A stretch of 64,000 nucleotides of DNA from NCBI GenBank assembly GCA_900556875.1, contig USQQ01000003.1, forward strand, positions 78,000 to 141,999, given 5' to 3'. The DNA comes from an uncultured Collinsella sp. Its GTDB lineage: Bacteria > Actinomycetota > Coriobacteriia > Coriobacteriales > Coriobacteriaceae. The notes below the pieces were generated by a model. That model made no database searches, was not told the DNA's origin, and saw nothing but the letters and a program-made list of their open reading frames with translations. A program made the position numbers and the translations under genes. Position 1 is the stretch's first letter; each line of letters opens with the position of its first letter. Shown piece by piece: positions 24,718 to 32,342 of this stretch.

Positions 24718-25542
24718 ATGAAGAACACTCAGCTGCTGCTGATCAACGATATGTGCGGCTACGGCAAGGTCGCGCTCTCGGCCATGCTGCCGGTACTGTC
24801 GCACATGGGCTATCGCATCCACAACCTGCCGACGGCGCTCGTTTCCGATACGCTCAACTATCCCAAGTTCTACATTCACGACACCACGGAGTACGTGCGC
24901 CAGAGCCTCGCTATCTGGGAGGAGCTCGGCTTTGAATTTGATGCTATCTCGACCGGCTTTATCGTGACCGAGGAGGAGACGCGCATCATCTCGGACTTTT
25001 GCCACCGCCGCGCTCAAAAGGGCACCAGGGTGTTCGTCGATCCCATCATGGGCGATAACGGCAAGCTCTATGCCGGCGTGCCCGAGTCGACCATCGGACT
25101 CATGCGCAGCTTGGTCGAGTGCGCCGACTACGCGGTGCCCAACTATACCGAGGCGTGCCTGCTCACCGATACGCCTATCGCCGAAGAGATTACGGCCGAT
25201 GAGGCCCGCACGCTCGTGGACGCCATGCTCGCGTTGGGCACCAAGTCGGTTGTCATTACGAGTGCGAAGGTCGATGGGGCGAGTGCCGTCATCGGCTACG
25301 ACCATGTGGCGGGGGAATACTTTGAGATTCCGTTTGAGCTGATCCCGGTGTACTTCCCGGGTACGGGCGATACGTTCTCGGCCGTGCTCATGGGCCGCGT
25401 GATGAACGGTTGGAGCCTCCAGCGTGCCACGGCCGATGCCATGCGTGTGGTGGCCGAGCTTATCGAGCGCAATGCCGACCAAGAGGACAAGTCGGCTGGC
25501 CTTCCCATCGAGGCCTGCCTGGATGTGATTGACCATGAGTAA
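24718..25542 (+). CDS. Pyridoxamine/pyridoxal kinase-like protein (PfkB/ribokinase fold)
   Basis: A 274-residue ATP-dependent kinase of the vitamin B6 kinase group. DPIMGDNGKLY near residue 110 and the anion-hole/catalytic motif GTGDTFSA (Asp as base) near 218 are diagnostic of PdxK/PdxY. It phosphorylates pyridoxal or pyridoxamine to supply PLP. The start follows AAGGGGGACACTC. It overlaps the next small gene by 8 nt, implying coupled translation. Confidence 0.87.
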   Translation: MKNTQLLLINDMCGYGKVALSAMLPVLSHMGYRIHNLPTALVSDTLNYPKFYIHDTTEYVRQSLAIWEELGFEFDAISTGFIVTEEETRIISDFCHRRAQKGTRVFVDPIMGDNGKLYAGVPESTIGLMRSLVECADYAVPNYTEACLLTDTPIAEEITADEARTLVDAMLALGTKSVVITSAKVDGASAVIGYDHVAGEYFEIPFELIPVYFPGTGDTFSAVLMGRVMNGWSLQRATADAMRVVAELIERNADQEDKSAGLPIEACLDVIDHE

Positions 25543-25864
25543 CGCTGACGAGGGCGGCGCCAAGCCTGCAGGCGAGAGCAAGCCGCTCGGCGCGCCGCGT
25601 GGCAAGCGTCCGCGTATCCGCATTAGCTGCGTGGACCAGTTGGGAACGTGCCGCTGCCATCATGGTCACAAGCCAGGCGATGTCTTTGACTTTGACCGAG
25701 ACCGCGGCAAGATGTGCGCTATGGCCTGCCATGTGGGCTTTCCTTACATTGACATCTTGCGTTACGGCGGAACCGTGCCCGGCAACGAGCCCGGCACGGC
25801 AAAGTTCTGCTGCCCCGAGGTCGATACATTGAACGTCTGGCTCGCCGAGATCGTCGACGAGTAG
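25535..25864 (+). CDS. Small Cys-rich protein of the TIGR04076 type
   Basis: A 109-residue protein of unknown function. A basic N-terminus is followed by the pattern CRCHHGHKPGD, then MCAMACHVGFP, ILRYGG and a CCPEVDT near the end; the spacing of Cys and His matches the TIGR04076 family, which I recognise from its CxxGH-KxGD start. Metal binding is plausible. It begins inside the B6 kinase gene (ATGAGTAA overlap), so the two are made together. Confidence 0.7.
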   Translation: MSNADEGGAKPAGESKPLGAPRGKRPRIRISCVDQLGTCRCHHGHKPGDVFDFDRDRGKMCAMACHVGFPYIDILRYGGTVPGNEPGTAKFCCPEVDTLNVWLAEIVDE

Positions 25865-25960
25865 TCGAGCGAGGATTTTCTCCCGCCGAGATAATGAGCG
25901 TGGATTTTTCCCGTTTTGGACGCAATTTCGCGCTCAAAGTGGGAGAAAATCCACGCTCGA
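25865..25960. repeat. Inverted repeat with three GAGCGnGGATTTT units
   Basis: TCGAGCGAGGATTTTCTCCC (25865-25884) is mirrored at 25941-25960 with one mismatch, and a third, direct copy, GAGCGTGGATTTTTCCC, lies between them (25896-25912). It follows the kinase operon immediately and may act as terminator. Beyond it, TCTGCATTTCATC occurs twice near 26043 and 26078. Confidence 0.6.
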
Positions 25961-26090
25961 TTTGTATATGGGAATCCCGATCTCGTTTATGCCCGTGCTT
26001 AGGCGTTATCGTCGTTGTTCTGCGTGCGAGTAAGGTCAAATTTCTGCATTTCATCCGATTTGTGGCTCTAAAAACTCTGCATTTCATCGA

Positions 26091-26537
26091 TTACAGCTGC
26101 TCGAGCATAGCGGTGCAACCGGCGAGCACGTCGCGGTAGGTGGCATCGAAGTTGCCGGTGTACCAGGGATCGGCCACGTCGCCGGGGCGCTCGGTCCAAT
26201 CGAGCAAGCGCGTAATCTTGCCGTCGGGGTCGTCGTCAAAGATGCGACGCAGACCGCGCGCGTTCTCAGCATCCATATAGACAATGCGATCCCAGTTGCC
26301 ATACTCCGCGCGCCGCACCTGACGTGCGCGATGTGCGACGACGGGAATCCTGACTTCGCGCAGCTTGGCGACCGTGCCATGATGCGGCGGGTTGCCGATC
26401 TCTTCGGTTGAGGTTGCTGCAGAATCGATGACAAACTCGCCCGCGCGTCCAGCGCGGCGCGCTAGCTCGGTAAACACGGACTCAGCCATCGTCGAGCGAC
26501 AGATATTTCCACAGCAGATAAAAAGAATGCGTTGCAT
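26091..26537 (-). CDS. Low-molecular-weight protein tyrosine phosphatase
   Basis: A 148-residue cysteine phosphatase. The P-loop CCGNICRS (C-X5-R-S) is at 9-16, and the catalytic acid is in DPWYTGNFD near residue 124. The usual second P-loop position (CxGN) has Cys directly before Gly, giving tandem Cys, which could form a protective disulfide. No cognate kinase or capsule cluster is adjacent, so its substrate is unknown. Ribosome-binding site GAAAGGAAACC. Confidence 0.93.
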   Translation of the reverse strand: MQRILFICCGNICRSTMAESVFTELARRAGRAGEFVIDSAATSTEEIGNPPHHGTVAKLREVRIPVVAHRARQVRRAEYGNWDRIVYMDAENARGLRRIFDDDPDGKITRLLDWTERPGDVADPWYTGNFDATYRDVLAGCTAMLEQL

Positions 26538-26570
26538 GAGCGGTTTCCTTTCTGGGCGGTCGCGCGGGGC

Positions 26571-27941
26571 TTACAGGCTGCCCTTGAGACAGTTTGCTCC
26601 GATAAAACCCGCTGCGTACAAGGGGAGGTGGCGCAGCTCGCGCCCGTCATCAGTTTCGCTGCGGGCAAAATTGTTCTCGGACAAAATGTAGGCATATGGC
26701 GACCGGGCTTTGTCCATAAACGACCCGAGGGTTCTTGCGCGCACGTTGCGTGCGGACTTTACCTCGACGGGCACAATTTCCATACGGTCGGTCTGAAGTA
26801 GAAAATCGAGCTCACCGCTCGTCTTCCAAGACGACGGCGGCACCCAATAGTACGTCCGCAAACCATTGCTCGAAAATGCCTGCATGACCGAGTTTTCGGC
26901 CAGGGCACCTCGAAAGTCGGAAGACAGTGCTATGGCGGAATCCTCTTTGAGGTCGAGCCAGAGCCGCGGGTTGATACCGAGTTTGTAGAACATGAGGCCC
27001 GTATCGAGAAGATAGACCTTAAAGAAACTTCCGTCTTCGTCGTCGAAGGGAACGAGGGGAGGTTCGATGCCTTCGGTCAGGTTGTTGACCGATATGATGG
27101 CGGCGCCTTCGAGCCAGTCGAGCGGCTCGATAAGCTTGGCGCGACGGCCTCCGCGTTCGACCTCGGAGTACTTGAATTTCTTTGTGGACGATCTCAGCAA
27201 CTGGGACGGAATGGAGCGCCATACCTTGCGCGCCGCCACGCCACTGATCCCGTTTTCGGGGTCGGTCATATCGGCGGTGTAGGTCTCGTCGATTTCGCGC
27301 TGCTCGACGCGCGCGTCTTCGATGGATAACGTCTTGCGATATGCGTTGACGGCGGCGGGCATGCCGCCCACGACCTGGTATCGATGAAACAGGCTGAGCG
27401 CGGCTTGGTGCGCGGCGTAAGCATCGAGCGTGCCGGCGTGGGTACGAACAGCATCGGCCATCTGCTCCTCATCGAGCGCCCAGAGAAACTCCTCGAACGA
27501 CATGGGATGCATGGTCTCTTGACGAACGCCGCTGGGAAAAGGCAACTTGCGCTTGCGCGTGGCGACACCGAGTTGGCTGCCGGTCGCGCATATGCGCCAG
27601 CCCGAACCCGAGAAAAAGCGAAGCGAGTTGAGCGCCCGTTCGCAGAGCTGCACCTCGTCAAACAGGATGAAGGCGGTTTCCTTGCGAATGGGGGTGCGTT
27701 TATAGTCTGAAATTCGCGCCACGATGGTGTCAACGTCGTCGGTGGGACAGTCGAACAGCGGAGCAATCAGTTCAAGATCGGTCTGAAAGTCGAGTTTGAC
27801 AAACGCATCGCCGGCGATTCGCCTGCCGATTTCCTCGGCAGCGTACGTTTTGCCTACGCGTCGCGCACCACGGATGAGGAGGGGGCGTGAGGCGTCCTTT
27901 GTCGCCCATGATTCGATAACGGATTCGATTGATCTGCGCAT
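26571..27941 (-). CDS. AAA-type ATPase with DUF4143 C-terminal domain
   Basis: A 456-residue protein. Walker A is GARRVGKT at 25-32, and Walker B-like FILFDEVQ follows near residue 92. The C-terminal half has LLDTGLMFYKLG and a PD-(D/E)XK-like core, GELDFLLQTD followed by VPVEVKSARN. This architecture is common and mobile in gut bacteria and archaea; its function is not established. The start lies just after a set of tandem palindromes that probably control it. Confidence 0.9.
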   Translation of the reverse strand: MRRSIESVIESWATKDASRPLLIRGARRVGKTYAAEEIGRRIAGDAFVKLDFQTDLELIAPLFDCPTDDVDTIVARISDYKRTPIRKETAFILFDEVQLCERALNSLRFFSGSGWRICATGSQLGVATRKRKLPFPSGVRQETMHPMSFEEFLWALDEEQMADAVRTHAGTLDAYAAHQAALSLFHRYQVVGGMPAAVNAYRKTLSIEDARVEQREIDETYTADMTDPENGISGVAARKVWRSIPSQLLRSSTKKFKYSEVERGGRRAKLIEPLDWLEGAAIISVNNLTEGIEPPLVPFDDEDGSFFKVYLLDTGLMFYKLGINPRLWLDLKEDSAIALSSDFRGALAENSVMQAFSSNGLRTYYWVPPSSWKTSGELDFLLQTDRMEIVPVEVKSARNVRARTLGSFMDKARSPYAYILSENNFARSETDDGRELRHLPLYAAGFIGANCLKGSL

Positions 27942-27954
27942 GGGGCCACCTTTC

Positions 27955-28052
27955 CGATTTCGTGTACTTCAGATACATAGTTTAGTACGATTTCGTGTAC
28001 TTAAAATACACGAAATCGTAGAAAAGCGTGTATCTGAAATACACGAAATTGC
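27955..28052. promoter_or_regulatory. Three tandem TTTCGTGTA palindromes upstream of the AAA ATPase
   Basis: The middle unit (27987-28019) is a perfect palindrome with 13-nt arms, ACGATTTCGTGTA and its complement, around CTTAAAA. Imperfect copies flank it at 27955-27980 and 28026-28052, with the core GTGTA-N7-TACA kept. The units lie 32-38 nt apart in the promoter region of the leftward ATPase gene. They look like operators, although a repeat family cannot be excluded. Confidence 0.6.
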
Positions 28053-28136
28053 ACTGCCGGAGCTTGCAGGCGGATAAACACTACTAGTATGGGACGGTTT
28101 TCACTGGTTGCTCGCCACCTTGGGCTGTGTTCGTCC

Positions 28137-29390
28137 CTATGCCTGCATCCGGGGCTGTGCTGATTGACGACGGCGCTCCCAGCGGGCGAGCTTGATCGTC
28201 ACTAGCGCAAGCGCCCAGGCTACGAGCGAGAACGCAGCGCCCACGGCACCCACGTACGCAATGCCAATTCCGTTTACCACGGCGCCGCCCACTGCGGTGC
28301 CAAACGAGATACCGACGTTAAACGCCATGGGCTCAACCGAACTCGCGAGCACCATCGACTTGGGATGGCGGCTGCGCGCCACGTCCATAAAGTGTGTGAT
28401 GCACGACACCGAGAACAGGTACATGAGCATCGCCAAGCTAAAGACAAAGACCAGCGCGAGCGGCATGGTGCCGCCCACAGCAAACAACCCGAGTAACGCC
28501 ACAGCCTGCAGCACAAACGTCACGAGCAGCGCCTTCATGCCAAAGCGCGCATCAATCCATCCGCCCAGGATGTTCGAGATCAGGCAGAACGCGCCGTAGG
28601 CCATGAGCGTGGTGCTGGCTTCGACCGTGCCCATGCCCAGCACCTGCTCCAGATAGGGCGTCACATAGCCGTAAAACACATAGACCGATCCCACGCCAAA
28701 CAAGAAGATGAGCATGCCGGTGATGATACTCGGTTCGCGCAGCAGACCCGCCTGTTCGCGGAAGGTGGCGGGTTCGTCGGTCTGTCCGGCGCGCGGCATA
28801 AACACCACGAGCGCGGCGCAGATCAGAACGGCAAAGGCCAGCGTGCCGTACATGGCAACGTGCCAGTCGAGCGTGTCGGCCACAAACTTGCCGATCGAAG
28901 TGACAAAGACCATTGCTACGGAAAACGCACCATATACCACCGAGATGGCAAGCGAAGTTTGCTGCGGGGACAGCAGCTCGGGGATGTACGTCACGCCCAC
29001 GGCGAGCAGTGCGCCCGAGACGGATCCCAGGACAATGCGCGAGATAAACAGTACCTGGAAGTTGGGCGCCAACGCCATGACCAGATTGCCGAGCACAAAG
29101 ATAATGCTGTAGCACACGAGCAGCTGGTAACGACGGAAGCGCCCCGTGCTGAGCGCAAGCACCGGCGTCGCGATAGCGTAGACCAATGCAAAAACGCTGA
29201 TGAGCTGGCCCGCAGTGGCAAGCGATATGCCGAGTTCCGTCGCCAAGTCACTTTCGATGCCGATGACCACGAACTCCGAGCAGCCGAGCGAGAAGCCCAG
29301 CAGCACGAGCAGCGCCAGGCAGAGCTTGGTGCGCGCGGGGGAGAGCGCGGCGGCGGTTGACTTACTTTTAGGCGTGGTTGCGGCGGTCAA
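28137..29390 (-). CDS. MFS efflux transporter, DHA1-like
   Basis: A 12-helix carrier of about 417 residues. The first helix region (LGFSLGCSEFVVIGIESDLA), the ALSTGRFRRYQLLV loop motif and VLGSVSGALLAVG match the DHA1 drug and sugar efflux group (AraJ/YdhP-like). The start is uncertain: I prefer TTG at 29390, with GGAG 8 nt upstream, but GTG at 29399 or TTG at 29438 in the same frame are possible. It is divergent from the LpdD/isomerase fusion gene and could export a product of that block. Confidence 0.85.
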   Translation of the reverse strand: MTAATTPKSKSTAAALSPARTKLCLALLVLLGFSLGCSEFVVIGIESDLATELGISLATAGQLISVFALVYAIATPVLALSTGRFRRYQLLVCYSIIFVLGNLVMALAPNFQVLFISRIVLGSVSGALLAVGVTYIPELLSPQQTSLAISVVYGAFSVAMVFVTSIGKFVADTLDWHVAMYGTLAFAVLICAALVVFMPRAGQTDEPATFREQAGLLREPSIITGMLIFLFGVGSVYVFYGYVTPYLEQVLGMGTVEASTTLMAYGAFCLISNILGGWIDARFGMKALLVTFVLQAVALLGLFAVGGTMPLALVFVFSLAMLMYLFSVSCITHFMDVARSRHPKSMVLASSVEPMAFNVGISFGTAVGGAVVNGIGIAYVGAVGAAFSLVAWALALVTIKLARWERRRQSAQPRMQA

Positions 29391-29470
29391 GGTTGTCACT
29401 CCAATGTCGCATGAATAAGCGGGATTCAATCCCTGCAACTCTAACAGAATGTGTCAGGTGCCTGCCCCCT

Positions 29471-29499
29471 TTGTCGCAGGCTGCGCTTGCCTGTATAGT
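29471..29499 (+). promoter_or_regulatory. Promoter of the LpdD/isomerase fusion gene
   Basis: TTGTCG (29471-29476) and TATAGT (29494-29499) are separated by exactly 17 nt. A hairpin, GCCTGTAT with ATACAGGC (29489-29511), overlaps the -10 and could be an operator. The gene starts 53 nt after the -10. Confidence 0.6.
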
Positions 29500-29551
29500 C
29501 GCAATACAGGCGAAGATGGTCTCAGGTACATCGCGGGCGACAGGAGATCCC

Positions 29552-30499
29552 ATGGGTATGCACACGACAAAGGTTGCAGTGGGCGAGGGCAAGTTTGCGC
29601 TCGAGGCCCAGCTGACGGTGACACCGCGAGGCATGGCGGTGTACGCCTGCTCGCCGGAGTTCGCGCACCTGGGCGCCACGGCGCAGGCCATTCCGCGCCC
29701 CGAGCCCGGCCGCACGGCGACAGTGAGCATCCTGGCTGTTCCGTGCCATCGAGACGAAATTCCGGCGCACGATATCGCGGCGGCGCTGGCCACGCGCTTT
29801 GGCGTGCCGGTCGTTGCGAGCACGGGCTTTCATGTTGAACAGGCGAGCGGGGGCGACCTGCAGCGCGTGCTCGACACCACCAAGGAGCTCATCGCCGCGC
29901 TCGAGGAGGCCGCAGCCCGCATTCTGCGCGCCGGCTGGGATGAGGGCGGCGCGGGCGCCGAGGTCGTGGCGGTCAATGCCGCGACCGGCGAGACGCTTAG
30001 CCCCGTCGACCGCATCGATGCCCATGCCGGTGAGGGCATTCTGCATCAGGCATTTCTGACGCTTCTGGTCGAGGGCCAGGGCGAAGACGCACGCCTGCTG
30101 CTCTGTCGTCGCAGTCCGCTCAAACGCCTGTGGGGCGGGGTGCTGGCCGATAGCTGTGCCGGCCATCCGCTCCCCGGGGAGGACGTTGTCGCCGCGACGG
30201 CGCGCCGCATCAACGAAGAGCTCGGCATCACGCGCGCACCCGACCAGCTCAAACACCTCGGTCACGTGACCTACCGCGAGGACCACGGCGACGGCCGCTG
30301 CGAGTGCGAATGGTGCGAGGTCTACCTTGCCCATGTTGAGCCGGGCGAGCTGCATATCAACCAAGAGGAGATCTCGGAAGTGCGCCGCGTGGCCCCGTCC
30401 GAGCTTAAAGGCTACCTGCAGGGTCACCCCGAGCAGCTGGCCCCCTGGCTCCGCGAGGCCCTCAGCGACCCATCCATCCGTACGGATCTCGCTATGTGA
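29552..30499 (+). CDS. LpdD-like domain fused to an isopentenyl-diphosphate-isomerase-like Nudix domain
   Basis: A 315-residue two-domain protein. Residues 1-115 resemble the LpdD family encoded next to UbiD/UbiX gallate decarboxylase genes (FAHLGATAQAIPRPE, SILAVPCHRDE, GFHVEQASGGDLQRVLDTT). Residues 150-300 match type I IDI. His158 and His165 have the 7-residue spacing of E. coli His25/His32; His205, Glu223, Glu251 and Glu253 fit His69, Glu87, Glu114 and Glu116; Tyr241 fits Tyr104. The catalytic Cys67 position is Ala203 (SCAGHP). The Nudix box reads GHPLPGE...RRINEELGI. The ATG at 29552 has AGGAG upstream. It precedes the carrier-UbiD-UbiX genes, so it may help make prenylated FMN. Confidence 0.82.
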   Translation: MGMHTTKVAVGEGKFALEAQLTVTPRGMAVYACSPEFAHLGATAQAIPRPEPGRTATVSILAVPCHRDEIPAHDIAAALATRFGVPVVASTGFHVEQASGGDLQRVLDTTKELIAALEEAAARILRAGWDEGGAGAEVVAVNAATGETLSPVDRIDAHAGEGILHQAFLTLLVEGQGEDARLLLCRRSPLKRLWGGVLADSCAGHPLPGEDVVAATARRINEELGITRAPDQLKHLGHVTYREDHGDGRCECEWCEVYLAHVEPGELHINQEEISEVRRVAPSELKGYLQGHPEQLAPWLREALSDPSIRTDLAM

Positions 30500-30592
30500 A
30501 ACAAAAGACAGTCCCTTTGCCACATCCAAACCGTCACAACATTCGATGAAAATCTCGAAATCGAGGAAAAGCGTCGAATGTTGTGACGGTTT
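30494..30592. repeat. Compound palindromic repeat, copy A
   Basis: The first part, ATGTGAAAC to GTCCCTTTGCCACAT (30494-30525), is a decayed copy of the GTCCCTTTG palindrome and includes the last codon and stop (ATG TGA) of the fusion gene. The second part is a 19-bp inverted repeat, AAACCGTCACAACATTCGA with its complement (30528-30546 and 30574-30592), enclosing CTCGAAATCGAG, followed by TTTTTG. It probably terminates the fusion-gene transcript. Copy B is at 35398-35514. Confidence 0.8.
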
Positions 30593-30743
30593 TTGCCCAG
30601 AGGATCGCTTCTCATCCAAAAATCCCGCTTGACTGTATTGCCACAACACAGCGCAACGTAAGGGGTGTCCGATAACGGGCGCCCCTTTTTAAGTGGCAAC
30701 GTGGCCGCGAATCCGGAGCGCCCCCAACAAGAAAGGTGGGGAG

Positions 30744-32201
30744 ATGGAAGCGGAAAAGAAGGCGTTTAAGATCACCAAGCGCGAAATTGGCTTTGTGCTG
30801 GGTATCGTTGTCTTTTTGCTGGTGAAGTTTCTTCCTTTGGCGGAGCTGAGCTCGACGGTCGAGCTCACGGTCGGCGCTCAGACCTGTCTGGCACTGACGC
30901 TCGCCACGGTGGTGTTCTGGGCATGTGGCGTGGCGCAGCCGGGCTTTGTGGGCCTGCTCTACTGCGCGCTGCTCGTTCTGTTCAAGGTGTGCGTGGACGA
31001 CACGGGCGCCGCGAGCATCTCGGCGACAGTCGCCTCCACGTTTAGCTCGTGGACCAAAGCCACCATGTGGCTCGTCATTGGTGCCTACCTCATCGCCAGC
31101 GCGGTCAAGGAGTCGGGCCTGGGCGAGCGCATCGCCTATGCGTTTATGCTCAAGTTCGTGCGCGATGCCAAGTCGCTCATCATCTCAATCTTCGCGCTCA
31201 CCTTTGTGCTGTCGCTGCTGATCCCGCATCCGTTCCCCCGCGCCTTCCTCATCCTCGCCGTCGTCTCGGTCATTGCCGAGTCCGCCGGCTACGGTGACGA
31301 CGACCGCGGCAAGCTCGGCTTCCTCGTGTTTGCCGCTGCTGCCCCGGGCTCCATGTTCTTCCTGACGGGCGACTCCACGCTCAACCCGCTCGTCGCGCAG
31401 TACAGCGCCGAGGCCGGCGGCATGAGCCCGTCCTTTGTCGACTGGTTCCTGTACATGAGCGTGCCCATGCTGGTCGCGCTGCTGTGCACCCTGTTCCTGG
31501 GCCTCTTCCTCTTTAAGCCCAGCAAGGAGCTCGTCTACGATCGCGAGCAGATCGTGGCCAAGCAGGCTGCGCTCGGCAAGCTCTCCGTCAAGGAGATCCG
31601 CACCATCGTGTGGCTTATCATCGCCATCGCGCTGTGGCTCACCGTCTCGGGCGATTACATCGGCTGGGTCACCCTGGCCATCGGCGTCTGCCTCGCCATG
31701 CCCATCATCGGCGAGGTCCTCACCCCCGCCAGCTGGAATGCCGTCGACATCAAGTCCCTCATGTTCCTGACGGCCGCCATGGCCGTGGGCTCCGTGGGCG
31801 GTGCCACCGGTATGAACGCCTGGATCGCCGATGTTGTGCTTCCCAGCTCCGTGCCCGAGAACATCTTCCTGTTCGCCCTGCTTGTCGCCGCGCTTTCCAT
31901 GATCATCCACATGTTCATGGGCTCGGTCATGGCCGTGCTCGGCGTGTGCGTGCCGGCGTTCATCAGCTTTGCGGCCGGCTCCAGCGTGAGCCCGCTCGCC
32001 GTGGCGCTCATCGTCTTCACGTCCATCAACATCCACTACATCCTGCCGTTCCATAACCTGCCGATCCTTATCGGCGAGGGCAAGGACGCTGGCGGCTACA
32101 CCTCCAAAGAGGCTATGCGCATGGGCATTCCCCTCACTGTGGTCGTCTTTATCGTCGTGCTGGTCGAGGCCGCCTGGTTCCACCTCTTTGGCCTGATGTA
32201 A
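30744..32201 (+). CDS. DASS/SLC13-like anion permease
   Basis: A 485-residue membrane protein with about 12 hydrophobic segments. Family-like features are SSWTKATMWLVIGAYLIASA (the first re-entrant region) and a second internal repeat, MFLTAAMAVGSVGGATGMNAW, with TSINIHYILPFHN near the end. The group moves di- or monocarboxylates, usually with sodium. The ATG at 30744 follows AAAGGTGGGGAG. It is 141 nt ahead of the UbiD-type decarboxylase, so it likely brings in the acid that is decarboxylated, possibly in exchange for another anion. Confidence 0.85.
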   Translation: MEAEKKAFKITKREIGFVLGIVVFLLVKFLPLAELSSTVELTVGAQTCLALTLATVVFWACGVAQPGFVGLLYCALLVLFKVCVDDTGAASISATVASTFSSWTKATMWLVIGAYLIASAVKESGLGERIAYAFMLKFVRDAKSLIISIFALTFVLSLLIPHPFPRAFLILAVVSVIAESAGYGDDDRGKLGFLVFAAAAPGSMFFLTGDSTLNPLVAQYSAEAGGMSPSFVDWFLYMSVPMLVALLCTLFLGLFLFKPSKELVYDREQIVAKQAALGKLSVKEIRTIVWLIIAIALWLTVSGDYIGWVTLAIGVCLAMPIIGEVLTPASWNAVDIKSLMFLTAAMAVGSVGGATGMNAWIADVVLPSSVPENIFLFALLVAALSMIIHMFMGSVMAVLGVCVPAFISFAAGSSVSPLAVALIVFTSINIHYILPFHNLPILIGEGKDAGGYTSKEAMRMGIPLTVVVFIVVLVEAAWFHLFGLM

Positions 32202-32342
32202 GCAGTCGAGTGCTTGGCTGTAATTAGCCGAGTGCTTGAACTGCGAGTGCCCGAGCGCCCCATCTATGAGCGCTGCGGCCCCATTACGTTACCAAGCCGG
32301 CGGCACTCCCGCCGCCGGACACTCTCCCGAAAGGAGCACGCT

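Noticed and set aside
27955..28052. CRISPR-like array
   Set aside because: Only three units, each palindromic with variable spacing and no unique spacers of constant length; no cas genes nearby.
29552..30499. Plain isopentenyl-diphosphate isomerase annotation
   Set aside because: The catalytic Cys position is Ala203 and there is an extra LpdD-like domain, so calling it a working IDI would overstate the evidence.
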